Assembly (NCBI GenBank): GCA_003250835.1
Contig: QKJL01000018.1
Span: 1 to 42,350, forward strand
Source of the DNA: Alphaproteobacteria bacterium
Lineage (GTDB): Bacteria; Pseudomonadota; Alphaproteobacteria; Rs-D84; SZUA-605
Length of the DNA: 42,350 nt
Reading direction: 5' to 3'
Part shown: one piece after another, positions 29,964-38,952 of the stretch
Layout of the letters: every line of letters starts with the position of its first letter
Numbering within the stretch: the stretch's first letter is position 1
Translations under genes and position numbers: made by a program
Notes under the pieces: model-generated
Told to the model about the DNA's origin: nothing
What the model saw: only the letters and a program-made list of their open reading frames with translations
Databases searched by the model: none

Positions 29964-30176
29964 TTAATTTAAATACTGTTGCTGTAAATAAGCAGGAGTA
30001 TTTTCATCCAATAACATAATTTTATCAGGTCCATATTCACAGACCGCACCATTATGTTCTGGACAGATATTTCCTGCTTGTCCTTTTTTAGGACAATTTT
30101 TTCCGCAGTTTGATTTTTGTTGAGTTAACACTACCGTTGGTCTATTACAGAGACCCGAATTTATTATTTTCTTCAT
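29964..30176 (-). CDS. Cys-rich small protein (CPxH...CxYGP family, copy 2)
   Basis: NCGKNCPKKGQAGNICPEHNGAVCEYGP; promoter TTGACA-N16-TAAGAT upstream. Confidence 0.7.
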   Translation of the reverse strand: MKKIINSGLCNRPTVVLTQQKSNCGKNCPKKGQAGNICPEHNGAVCEYGPDKIMLLDENTPAYLQQQYLN

Positions 30177-30192
30177 ATGTTTAATTATTTTT

Positions 30193-30206
30193 TTAATAAA
30201 TAGGTT
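30193..30206 (-). promoter_or_regulatory. leader motif AACCTATTTATTAA
   Basis: 30 nt before the ATG at 30176, just after TAAGAT -10. Confidence 0.55.
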
Positions 30207-30250
30207 TTTGCTCTATCTTAGCAGATGAACCTATTCTGTCAAGTCTCGAA

Positions 30251-30697
30251 TTATTTAAGTGATTGAGCTGCGTTATTTGCCAATTGATCAACACGCTCAT
30301 TTTCTGGATGGCCAGCATGACCTTTTACCCAATGCCATTCTATTTTATGTCTTTGCACCTGTTCATGCAGTGCTTGCCACAATTCTTTATTCTTTACTGG
30401 TTTACGCGCAGCTGTTTTCCAGCCATTTTTAATCCAGCCATGAATCCATGTCATCATGCCATTTTTTACATATTGTGAATCTGTATAGATTTCAACCTCG
30501 CATTCTGTCTTTAATGCTTTTAACCCTTCGATTACTGCGAGCAATTCCATTTTATTATTTGTTGTATTTTTTTCCGCCCCGGACATTTCTTTTTCTTTGT
30601 CCCCAGATATCAACAATGCCCCCCAGCCGCCTGGCCCCGGGTTTCCTAAACATGATCCATCTGTATATAATTTTACTTTTTTCATCATGTCTCGCAT
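30251..30697 (-). CDS. rnhA: ribonuclease HI
   Basis: [55 protein letters not shown]; start may be 30688 or 30685. Confidence 0.95.
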   Translation of the reverse strand: MRDMMKKVKLYTDGSCLGNPGPGGWGALLISGDKEKEMSGAEKNTTNNKMELLAVIEGLKALKTECEVEIYTDSQYVKNGMMTWIHGWIKNGWKTAARKPVKNKELWQALHEQVQRHKIEWHWVKGHAGHPENERVDQLANNAAQSLK

Positions 30698-30714
30698 TAT
30701 ATCATATTTATTTC

Positions 30715-30748
30715 ATAAAAAAAAGGAGTGACTGTCACATGTCACCCC
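30715..30748 (-). terminator. intrinsic terminator of ncRNA candidate
   Basis: 8-bp stem with one G-U pair and T8. Confidence 0.85.
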
Positions 30749-31124
30749 CCTCACGACTTTTACTCTGCTACCAGAATAATAGGTTTGTAAAAACGAAGTG
30801 CTACCGGATCCGAACCAGTATCTTTGGCCAATGAGCCACTGCTCTCTCCACTACGGCTTTAGTTAACACCAATTTGTCATTCGACTTGTTGATATTGTTC
30901 ATTTCAAGATTTTTACACCTTACCTTCTCGGATATGATCCTTTTCGAAAGCACCATTTCTGGTTTTCATTACTTAATATTAACGTTAATTGGATCCAAGA
31001 CAATCTCATTGTCTTGATTTGCGTTCTTTATAACAGCTCATGTCTCCACGACTGAACAAAGCCTTCACACTTGAGCTAAGCATCTTCTATCGTAATAATA
31101 GGTTTAATAAGTATTCCTACTTAG
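30715..31124 (-). ncRNA. orphan structured ncRNA candidate, ~410 nt
   Basis: Promoter TTGACT-N16-TAGTAT, several hairpins, no ORF above 33 aa, terminator GGGGTGAC-ATGTGACA-GTCACTCC-T8. Confidence 0.6.
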
Positions 31125-31130
31125 TTCTTA

Positions 31131-31158
31131 ATACTATTCTAATATAAAAATCAGTCAA
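31131..31158 (-). promoter_or_regulatory. sigma70-like promoter of ncRNA candidate
   Basis: TTGACT (31158-31153), 16-bp spacer, TAGTAT (31136-31131). Confidence 0.65.
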
Positions 31159-31180
31159 TTATTTTTTATTCTTTTTTTGG

Positions 31181-31208
31181 TTGACTTTAATAAAGGAATC
31201 AGTATATT
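31181..31208 (+). promoter_or_regulatory. rplU promoter
   Basis: TTGACT-N16-TATATT. Confidence 0.7.
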
Positions 31209-31244
31209 GTACACATCTGAATTATGAACAAAAAGGAAATTAAG

Positions 31245-31541
31245 ATGTTTGCTGTATTTAAAACAGGCGGAAAACAGTATAAAGTTCAAAAAGGCGATGT
31301 ACTTTCAATTGAAAAGATTGACGCTGATAAAAAAGTTGAATTTGATGAAGTTTTAATGGTGAATGATACTATTGGAACTCCTGTTGTTAAAGGTGCGAAA
31401 GTTATTGCAGATGTTTTGGAACAAATGCGTGACGAAAAAGTGATTGTGTTTAAGAAAAAACGCCGTCAAAACTATCGTCGTAAAAACGGACATCGTCAAC
31501 ATTTAACAGTAATTAAAATCCAAGATATTAAAGTTGCTTAA
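31245..31541 (+). CDS. rplU: 50S ribosomal protein L21
   Basis: [35 protein letters not shown]; start trimmed. Confidence 0.96.
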   Translation: MFAVFKTGGKQYKVQKGDVLSIEKIDADKKVEFDEVLMVNDTIGTPVVKGAKVIADVLEQMRDEKVIVFKKKRRQNYRRKNGHRQHLTVIKIQDIKVA

Positions 31542-31573
31542 GCAACCTTAAGGAAAAAGAATAGGAGCATAAA

Positions 31574-31831
31574 ATGGCACATAAGAAAGCCGCCAGTGGT
31601 TCAAAGAACGGTCGCGATTCAGCTGGTCGTCGTTTAGGTATTAAAAAATACGGTGGTCAACACGTACTTTCTGGTAACATCATTGTTCGTCAACGTGGAA
31701 CAAAATATCACGCTGGTTTGAATGTTGGAATTGGAAAAGATCATACTTTATTCGCAACTATTGAAGGTAAAGTAGAATTTAAACGCGGATCACAAAACCG
31801 TAGCTATGTATCGGTATTGCCTACTGAATAA
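31574..31831 (+). CDS. rpmA: 50S ribosomal protein L27
   Basis: [28 protein letters not shown]. Confidence 0.97.
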   Translation: MAHKKAASGSKNGRDSAGRRLGIKKYGGQHVLSGNIIVRQRGTKYHAGLNVGIGKDHTLFATIEGKVEFKRGSQNRSYVSVLPTE

Positions 31832-32259
31832 TGAGTGACGATAACGATATATTCGAAAGATTAATGGAACACGTTCAGCCCTTAAAAAACGCTGAACGTG
31901 TTTCAACAAAAACTGCGCCGAAAATTTCTTCTGATCACAAGAATGAAAAGCAGTTTACCCTTAAAATTGAAAAACGCCCTTATGATCGTTCTCTTGACTT
32001 ACACGGAATGCATGAAGATGAAGCATTTTATGTTGTGGAACGTGTTTTTAAAGAAAATCCAGGAAAACAAATCCTTGTTATTACAGGAAAATCAGGCGTT
32101 CTGCGCCAAAACTTTCCACGTTGGTGTGAACTTGGCAAACTTAAACCATTTATTCAATTTTATAATGTAGCTCCAGATGAACATGGTGGAGATGGTGCGT
32201 TTATTGTCACGCTCAAAAAAGCTTCTCAACCAATCTTTGGTGATCAATACATTCGATAA
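31831..32259 (+). CDS. Smr domain protein
   Basis: SLDLHGMHEDEAF, ILVITGKSGVLRQNFPRW; ATG overlaps rpmA stop. Confidence 0.85.
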   Translation: MSDDNDIFERLMEHVQPLKNAERVSTKTAPKISSDHKNEKQFTLKIEKRPYDRSLDLHGMHEDEAFYVVERVFKENPGKQILVITGKSGVLRQNFPRWCELGKLKPFIQFYNVAPDEHGGDGAFIVTLKKASQPIFGDQYIR

Positions 32260-32275
32260 AATACATTCGATAAAA
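32247..32275 (+). repeat. 14-bp tandem duplication at smr stop codon
   Basis: ATACATTCGATAAA twice in tandem. Confidence 0.8.
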
Positions 32276-32278
32276 AAA

Positions 32279-32314
32279 CACCCCTTAATCATTTCTGACT
32301 AAGGGGATTTTTTT
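32279..32314. terminator. bidirectional terminator
   Basis: CCCCTTA-loop-TAAGGGG with A/T tracts. Confidence 0.8.
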
Positions 32315-32771
32315 ATTTTTCTGGCAACTGTAATTCAGGTGCCGTTGCAATCCATTTATTTTCTTCGTCCAAATAAGCAAAAGATAAACCTTCTGATACA
32401 GGTTGATCTTCCCCTCTTAGTTCAACTTCCCCAATATCATCGTAATCACGATGTGACGGTCTTTTTATATACCTTGGATCATTTTCCCATTCTACTAAGA
32501 GACCATTCCATGCACAGCGCTTTTCACCTGTTGTCCAATGCATATCGTGCAGCATAATTGTTCCCGCTGTAGTTTTCAAAGAATCACCCTCAACTTCATT
32601 AGGTAACAATCCAACAACTTCCAACACACGCGGTGGGGTACCGTATTTGTCCATTGTCACAAACAGTGTAATCTTTTTTCCTGTTTTTTTATCAATCGCA
32701 ATCACTTCTTCTGTGTTTGAACACGAAGCAAATACAATTGCAATTAAGACTAATAATAATAGATTTTTCAT
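32313..32771 (-). CDS. orphan lipoprotein
   Basis: MKNLLLLVLIAIVFASCSN lipobox; promoter TTGACA-N16-TAAACT; no SD. Confidence 0.75.
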   Translation of the reverse strand: MKNLLLLVLIAIVFASCSNTEEVIAIDKKTGKKITLFVTMDKYGTPPRVLEVVGLLPNEVEGDSLKTTAGTIMLHDMHWTTGEKRCAWNGLLVEWENDPRYIKRPSHRDYDDIGEVELRGEDQPVSEGLSFAYLDEENKWIATAPELQLPEK

Positions 32772-32780
32772 TTTAATAAT

Positions 32781-32799
32781 GTTTAATTAATAATAAGTT
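32781..32799 (-). promoter_or_regulatory. leader motif AACTTATTATTAATTAAAC
   Basis: 28 nt before the ATG at 32771. Confidence 0.55.
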
Positions 32800-32875
32800 T
32801 TATTAATTGCGAGTTTATCAGATATTTTAAATCTGTCAAATATTCTAAAAAAGCCCCATTTCTGAGGCTAATTTA

Positions 32876-35335
32876 TTATTTTTTTGCTTTCTTTTCTTTT
32901 TCAATCAGAATTCCCATTGCAATATCGAGGGTAATTTCTTGATCTTGATATTCCTTTGGAATTGATGCAGATACGCGACCGTGTTTCACATATGGACCAT
33001 AACGACCTGTTTTAAACCACATGATTTCTTTTTTATCTTTTGGATGTACCCCTAAATTAATTCCTTCAGATCCTTTTTTAGGACTACTATCGATAATTTC
33101 TTTTGCTTCTTCCAATGTTAATGTTAACACATTTTTATCGGCTGGCATTTTATGATATACTCCACCTGATTTCACATATGGACCATAGCGACCAATACCA
33201 ATTTCCACATCTTCTTCTAATTTTTTCGGCAAAGCAATTAACGCCAAGGCTGTTTCAAATGTTACATCTGATGGTTCAATATCTTTTGGCAATGAAACAC
33301 GTTTTGGTTTCTTACCTTTTTCAGCTTCACCTTCTTGAATATAGTCCCCATATGGACCTTTCTTTAAATAAATATTTAATTTAGTTTCTGGATTTACACC
33401 CAATGAAGGCTGTGTTTCACCTTCTGGCATTTCCGGACGTTCTTGACCAGGGAATGGACGTGTATAACGACAATCTGGATATTTTTCACATCCGATAAAT
33501 CCACCAAAACGGCCAATTCTGATCCCAACTTTTGATCCACATTGTGGACACACACGTGGATTTGGCACTTCTTCCGTTGGGACAAAAAAGTATTCACCAA
33601 TTTCATCATCCAACGCTTTTTGGATATCTTCTAATTTTAAATCTGTTGATTCATTTACCGCATCAATAAATGGTGACCAGAAATTATTTAACACCTTTTT
33701 ATAATCTTCACGACCGTTTGCAATATCATCAAGTAAATCTTCTAATTGTGCGGTGTAATCATATTCCATATATTGTTTAAAGTAGTGCTTTAAAAAGGCT
33801 ACTACAATACGGCCACGATCCGTTGCATGGAATTTACGTTTTTCTAATGTCACATATTCACGATCCACAATACGTTTCAAGATTGTCGCGTATGTTGATG
33901 GACGACCAATTCCACGTTCTTCCAAATGCTTCACCAATGTCGCTTCGCTGAAACGTGCTGGTGGTTGGGTAAAATGTTGTTCTGGTTTAATTTCATTTAA
34001 CTTTACAACATCCCCTTCATTTAATGCTGGCAATAATTTTGAATCTTCATCTTCATCCTTATCATCATCTCTTCCTTCTTGATATAAATTCAAGAATCCA
34101 TCAAATGTCATTGTTGTTCCAACCGCACGGAAGGCAGATGTTTTATCTTCGCTTTCTAAATCAGCCCCTACTTGGTTAAATTCAGCTTTTGTCATTTGAC
34201 ATGCTAATGTACGTTTCCAAATTAATTCATATAATTTTGCTTGATCTGGGTTTAATGACGCAGCAGCCATAACAGGTGTCTTTGTAATGTCTGATGGACG
34301 CACCGCTTCGTGGGCTTCTTGTGCATTTTTAGATTTGTTTCCATATTTAACAGGGCTTTCTGGTAAATATTTTTCCCCAAAATCTTTTGCCAACATTGCA
34401 CGGATACTTTCAATCGCATCTTGAGCCAATGCTACAGAATCGGTACGCATATAAGTGATGTATCCATTTTCGTACAATGCTTGTGCTGTTTTCATTGTTT
34501 GATCGGCACTGAAACGTAATTTACGTGATGCTTCCTGTTGTAATGTTGATGTTGTAAATGGTGGGACAGGTGAACGTGTTGTCTGCTTACGTTCTACTTT
34601 TGCCACTTTATATGTTTTGGCATCTAATATTTCTTTTGCAGATTTTGCAGCTTCTTCTGTTTTGAATGAGAACTTTTGGACTTTATCGCCTGAGAACAAA
34701 GTTAATTTTGCTGCAAATTCTTTATCTTCGATATTTGCAAAGGATCCATCCAATGACCAATATTCTTTTGGTTTAAATACTTGGATTTCATTTTCACGTT
34801 CCGCCACTAAACGTAGAGCCACAGATTGCACACGTCCGGCTGATTTTGAACCTGGTAATTTACGCCATAAAACTGGAGATAAGTTAAATCCCACAAGATA
34901 ATCCAATGCTCGACGTGCTAAATATGCATTCACCATACGATCATCCATGCCACGAGGGTTCTTTAGAGCTTCCTGTACAGCACGTTTTGTGATTTCATGG
35001 AATACTACTCGTTTTACTGGTTTATCGCCTATCACCTTGCGTTCACGCAAGATATCAAGCAAATGCCATGAAATAGCTTCCCCTTCTCGATCAGGGTCGG
35101 TTGCAAGAATAAGTTCGTCTGCACTTTTCATTGCATTTGAAATATCACGGATATTTTTTTCTTTTGCTGGATCAATTTGCCAATCCATCTTCCAATCATC
35201 ATCTGTATGCACCGAACCATTTTCTGGCTTCAAGTCTCGCACGTGACCGACTGAGGCCATTACGCGAAAGTCTGATCCGAGGTACTTTGAAATAGTTTTA
35301 GTTTTGGCAGGCGACTCTACAATAAGTAATTTCAT
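32876..35335 (-). CDS. topA: DNA topoisomerase I
   Basis: MKLLIVESPAKTKTISKYLG, YMRTDSVALA, CPQCGSKVGIRIGRFGGFIGCEKYPDCRYT. Confidence 0.97.
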   Translation of the reverse strand: MKLLIVESPAKTKTISKYLGSDFRVMASVGHVRDLKPENGSVHTDDDWKMDWQIDPAKEKNIRDISNAMKSADELILATDPDREGEAISWHLLDILRERKVIGDKPVKRVVFHEITKRAVQEALKNPRGMDDRMVNAYLARRALDYLVGFNLSPVLWRKLPGSKSAGRVQSVALRLVAERENEIQVFKPKEYWSLDGSFANIEDKEFAAKLTLFSGDKVQKFSFKTEEAAKSAKEILDAKTYKVAKVERKQTTRSPVPPFTTSTLQQEASRKLRFSADQTMKTAQALYENGYITYMRTDSVALAQDAIESIRAMLAKDFGEKYLPESPVKYGNKSKNAQEAHEAVRPSDITKTPVMAAASLNPDQAKLYELIWKRTLACQMTKAEFNQVGADLESEDKTSAFRAVGTTMTFDGFLNLYQEGRDDDKDEDEDSKLLPALNEGDVVKLNEIKPEQHFTQPPARFSEATLVKHLEERGIGRPSTYATILKRIVDREYVTLEKRKFHATDRGRIVVAFLKHYFKQYMEYDYTAQLEDLLDDIANGREDYKKVLNNFWSPFIDAVNESTDLKLEDIQKALDDEIGEYFFVPTEEVPNPRVCPQCGSKVGIRIGRFGGFIGCEKYPDCRYTRPFPGQERPEMPEGETQPSLGVNPETKLNIYLKKGPYGDYIQEGEAEKGKKPKRVSLPKDIEPSDVTFETALALIALPKKLEEDVEIGIGRYGPYVKSGGVYHKMPADKNVLTLTLEEAKEIIDSSPKKGSEGINLGVHPKDKKEIMWFKTGRYGPYVKHGRVSASIPKEYQDQEITLDIAMGILIEKEKKAKK

Positions 35336-35424
35336 GGATTTTCTTCTTTCTCTCTTACTGGTTTTATGCTATACTATGATTCGTATTTTTAATCAAATTA
35401 ATCTAATTGGTATTTTTAAGGCTT

Positions 35425-35619
35425 ATGACAGAAAATTGCAAGAACCATTTTAAAAAATCTGTTTTTTCGCTCATTGAAGGCGGATTGTCGGACAGCCAAC
35501 CGGAAGTTCAAATACGCAAAGAACATATTCCACCATACCAACTTTATCAACAATCTCTTGAAATTCTTGCTAAAGATTTTTTACGTAGCACTCAACAAGC
35601 GACAGGCACCGAATCTTAA
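35425..35619 (+). CDS. small hypothetical protein divergent from topA
   Basis: Start trimmed to MTENCKNHF; SD-like AAGG; modest evidence. Confidence 0.45.
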   Translation: MTENCKNHFKKSVFSLIEGGLSDSQPEVQIRKEHIPPYQLYQQSLEILAKDFLRSTQQATGTES

Positions 35620-35661
35620 AACCTTATTGACATATTTTAGTTCTTACTTATAATCTGCTTC

Positions 35662-35675
35662 AACCTATTATTAAT
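35662..35675 (+). promoter_or_regulatory. leader motif AACCTATTATTAAT
   Basis: Seven nt after TATAAT of TTGACA-N16-TATAAT; 30 nt before ATG 35692. Confidence 0.6.
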
Positions 35676-35691
35676 TTAAAAATATTGTTGT

Positions 35692-36093
35692 ATGCAAAAT
35701 GAAAATTCTATTAAGTCAGATGTATTCACCCTTAACCGCAAGTATTTAAAGAATATACTGGTTGCTAATATCGCTGCTATGTTATTTACAATTACTCAAT
35801 TTCCATTTGAGGAATTTAGACAACTCCATTTTTCAGCCGCTGCCAGTTTATTTATCATACTTCTTTTATACTTATTTGATGGATTTAGAAAATACATTAC
35901 ACGAAGGCGCGGGGTATGGACATCGATGATCACTCTTTTCTTACTAATTGGAGTGGATATGTTTTTACTCTTAAAACTGAACATCACCCATATACCTACT
36001 TGGGAATTCCTGACAATTATGACACACTTACTCGTATTTGGCGTTTATTCCAAGACAGAGGGAATTCGGGATGATTTAAGGGCACATAGTTAA
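35692..36093 (+). CDS. small membrane protein, unknown
   Basis: 133 aa, several hydrophobic segments; promoter and terminator frame it. Confidence 0.7.
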   Translation: MQNENSIKSDVFTLNRKYLKNILVANIAAMLFTITQFPFEEFRQLHFSAAASLFIILLLYLFDGFRKYITRRRGVWTSMITLFLLIGVDMFLLLKLNITHIPTWEFLTIMTHLLVFGVYSKTEGIRDDLRAHS

Positions 36094-36122
36094 AAAAAGC
36101 TGGCATATGCCAGCTTTTTTTT
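36092..36122. terminator. bidirectional terminator
   Basis: AAAAAAGCTGGCATATGCCAGCTTTTTT perfect dyad. Confidence 0.88.
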
Positions 36123-36720
36123 ATTTTAAACTTAAAATTTCTAGACGGATTTCTTTCAATCCAATTCCCTTTTCAGAACTTGTTTTTAAGATTTCTGGAT
36201 ACATTGCTGGATGATCTTTTTGATATTCCATTCCAGCTTCGTATACTTTTTTTAATGCACTTTCTTTAATCTTATCTGCTTTTGTTAGCACGATTTGATA
36301 ATTCATCGCACATTCATCGAGCATTTTCATCATTTCAACATCATTATCTTTTATTCCATGACGTGAATCAATCAGCAAGAATACGCGACGCAATGATGCA
36401 CGCCCACGTAAATAATCTTTCATCATTCCTTGCCATGATTTTACTAAATCTCTTGGTGCTTTCGCATAACCGTATCCAGGTAAATCCACCACATACATAC
36501 GATCTGCCCAATTAAAAAAGTTAAGAGATTGTGTACGACCTGGTGTACTTGATGTTTTTGCCAATCCTTTTACACCTGTAATCGCATTAATCAATGATGA
36601 CTTTCCTACATTTGAACGTCCCACAAATGCCACTTCCGCAAATGCATCCCCTGGGATTTGAGAAAGTTTATTAAATGATCCTACAAATTTTGGAGCGCTG
36701 TCCATCCAATCTTTTGCCAT
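36121..36720 (-). CDS. engB: ribosome biogenesis GTPase EngB/YsxC
   Basis: FVGRSNVGKSSLINAITG, DLPGYGYAK, LTKADK. Confidence 0.95.
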   Translation of the reverse strand: MAKDWMDSAPKFVGSFNKLSQIPGDAFAEVAFVGRSNVGKSSLINAITGVKGLAKTSSTPGRTQSLNFFNWADRMYVVDLPGYGYAKAPRDLVKSWQGMMKDYLRGRASLRRVFLLIDSRHGIKDNDVEMMKMLDECAMNYQIVLTKADKIKESALKKVYEAGMEYQKDHPAMYPEILKTSSEKGIGLKEIRLEILSLK

Positions 36721-36724
36721 ATTT

Positions 36725-38338
36725 CTATCCTACTTGTTTTTTAATCAACCACATTTGAGCCACTGATAGAGCATTTGATACTGTCCAGTACAATACTAAT
36801 CCTGATGGTAAACCTGCAAACATGATTAAGAAAATCAATGGCAAGTATTTCAACACCGGCGTTGCAGCATTTTGCTCTGTTCCTTGAATATGTTGTTGCA
36901 CCCACATTGTTACAGCCATTAATACTGGTAATAATCCAATTACAGGCATCCATGCAGGCATTGAGAACGGCAACAACCCAAATAAGTTAAAAATTGATGT
37001 TGGATCTGCTACTGATAAATCAGAAAGATACAAGAAGCTTGCATGACGTAAATCAATTGAAATTAACAACGCCTTATATAATCCAAACAAAATTGGAATT
37101 TGTAAAACCATTGGTAAACATCCTGACATTGGTGACACTTTATGTTTTTGATAGAGTTTCATCAATTCTTGGTTTTGACGCATCTTATCTGTTTTATATA
37201 AGTTTTGGATACGTTTCATTTCTGGTTGCAATTTTTTCATTGCCATCATTGAGCGGAATGATTTTTTTGATAATGGGTACAACAGCAAGCGAATCACCAA
37301 TGTTAGTATGATAATTGCAATCCCCATATTGCCAGTCCATTTTGTTAACCCATTTAATGCATGCGCTAACGGCGCTGCGATAATATGAAATGTTCCATAG
37401 TTGATTGATAAATCTAAACGTTCAAACCCATATTTTTTCATATACGCTTGCACAACATCAGATTCCTTTGCTCCAACATATAAATGTGTTGTGTATTCAA
37501 TTTTTCCGTTTGTTGGGATTACTTTTTTCTCACCAATCATATCTGTTTGCGCGATTGCAAGTTTACCACCTTCTACCACTCCATTATAACGGATTGTATT
37601 ATCTTCTGATGGTACCATTACTAATGTTTGCCAGTATTGATCTGATAAACCAAACCAACCAGATCTTGAAGTATATTCGAACTTTTCATCTTTAAGATCG
37701 TTGTATTTAATTGAATCTAAACTTTCATCAAGATAATGTGTGATTTTTTCATATTGATCTGCTTTTTCATCTTTTTCAAACTTCTTTACCATTTTCACAT
37801 ATGGATACATTGTCAGTTCTTTTGCTGTTTTATTTGTTACAACTTCTTTTACTGTTAATAAATAATTTTCATCCATTGAATATGTACGCACAAATTCAAC
37901 ACCTTTATTATTTTTCCATAACAATACAATTTCATTTTCAGATGTTTTAATTGAACTCCATGATGATTGATCTGATGGTACTGTCATATTCTTATCATCA
38001 GATACCCATCCGATTTCCGCAAATTGATCTTTTGTTAAAACTTTTACATCACCAGAATCTTTTGCAGTTGTTTCTTTGTATTTATTTAAAACAGCACCAT
38101 CCAAACGAATCCCATTTGTATTTAATTCGATTGTCATATTGTCTGTTTTTAATTCAGTTATTTTACGTAGCAAAGGCTTTACTGCTTCTTTTGGTGCAAT
38201 TATTTCAGCCATTTTATCCATTACTACTTGCTGTTGCTTTGGGAAAAAGAAATGTACAATTCCCATTGATAATGCCATAAAAATTAGAAAGCGTGCGAAA
38301 AATTGTTTTGCGTCAGTTTGATTGTTTTGTTGTAACAT
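36725..38338 (-). CDS. yidC: membrane protein insertase YidC
   Basis: YidC periplasmic domain and NMGIAIIILTLVIRLLLYPLSKKSFRSMM. Confidence 0.95.
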   Translation of the reverse strand: MLQQNNQTDAKQFFARFLIFMALSMGIVHFFFPKQQQVVMDKMAEIIAPKEAVKPLLRKITELKTDNMTIELNTNGIRLDGAVLNKYKETTAKDSGDVKVLTKDQFAEIGWVSDDKNMTVPSDQSSWSSIKTSENEIVLLWKNNKGVEFVRTYSMDENYLLTVKEVVTNKTAKELTMYPYVKMVKKFEKDEKADQYEKITHYLDESLDSIKYNDLKDEKFEYTSRSGWFGLSDQYWQTLVMVPSEDNTIRYNGVVEGGKLAIAQTDMIGEKKVIPTNGKIEYTTHLYVGAKESDVVQAYMKKYGFERLDLSINYGTFHIIAAPLAHALNGLTKWTGNMGIAIIILTLVIRLLLYPLSKKSFRSMMAMKKLQPEMKRIQNLYKTDKMRQNQELMKLYQKHKVSPMSGCLPMVLQIPILFGLYKALLISIDLRHASFLYLSDLSVADPTSIFNLFGLLPFSMPAWMPVIGLLPVLMAVTMWVQQHIQGTEQNAATPVLKYLPLIFLIMFAGLPSGLVLYWTVSNALSVAQMWLIKKQVG

Positions 38339-38342
38339 GATA

Positions 38343-38576
38343 TTATTTATCCTCTTTCTTGTCTAAATCTGGTACGGGATCAAACCCGAATTTACCGCCT
38401 GGACGACAGCTGATAATACGCTTTATAGCAAGCTTTCCGCCTGTAATCAAGCCGTATCTTTTAATTGCTTCATAACTGTAGTGTGAACACGTTGGTTGAA
38501 ATCGGCATTGACGCCCAATAATTGGTGAAAGTAGATGTTGGTACAAACGAATTAAAAATAAAGCAATATACTTCAT
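38343..38576 (-). CDS. yidD: membrane protein insertion efficiency factor YidD
   Basis: YQHLLSPIIGRQCRFQPTCSHYSYEAIKRYG. Confidence 0.95.
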   Translation of the reverse strand: MKYIALFLIRLYQHLLSPIIGRQCRFQPTCSHYSYEAIKRYGLITGGKLAIKRIISCRPGGKFGFDPVPDLDKKEDK

Positions 38577-38942
38577 TTATTCGATACCTTCATCCAATTG
38601 ACGATGGATATGTTTTAAACACCAGAGAAAATCTTGTTGCATTTTTTCAAAATCTTCTTCTAATGCATTTCTTTTGGCTACGATTACGTATCCAACCTGA
38701 GATCTTACTGCATGTTTTAATAATTTTGTTAATTCACGAATACGACGTTTAGCTCGATTACGATCCACAGCCAGCTTTGAAACAGCCTTTTTGGACACTG
38801 TAAATCCTACGATTGCCTCACCTTCATCTACATGACAGCAGTTCGATTGCGCGTAAATAGTAAAAGCAGGGGCCGACCAGCGTGTCCCCTGTTTTTGAAT
38901 TTCTTTAAAATCCTGTGATTTCTTTAATCTTTTAATTAGCAT
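38577..38942 (-). CDS. rnpA: ribonuclease P protein component
   Basis: VGFTVSKKAVSKLAVDRNRAKRRIREL. Confidence 0.94.
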   Translation of the reverse strand: MLIKRLKKSQDFKEIQKQGTRWSAPAFTIYAQSNCCHVDEGEAIVGFTVSKKAVSKLAVDRNRAKRRIRELTKLLKHAVRSQVGYVIVAKRNALEEDFEKMQQDFLWCLKHIHRQLDEGIE

Positions 38943-38952
38943 ATCTTGCCAA

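Noticed and set aside
30800-30880. Canonical tRNA gene on the minus strand
   Set aside because: T-arm is good and GGTGTT can pair with AGCACT, but no acceptable D-arm or 7-nt anticodon loop could be built
30801-30902. 33-aa ORF MNNINKSNDKLVLTKAVVERAVAHWPKILVRIR
   Set aside because: Overlaps the tRNA-like hairpin and lacks a clear SD; more likely a chance frame within structured RNA
30715-31124. tmRNA (ssrA), one-piece or alphaproteobacterial two-piece
   Set aside because: No GGATTCGAC-type 5' element, no ANDN...AA tag, no CCA-ending acceptor pairing; only the T-arm-like hairpin matches
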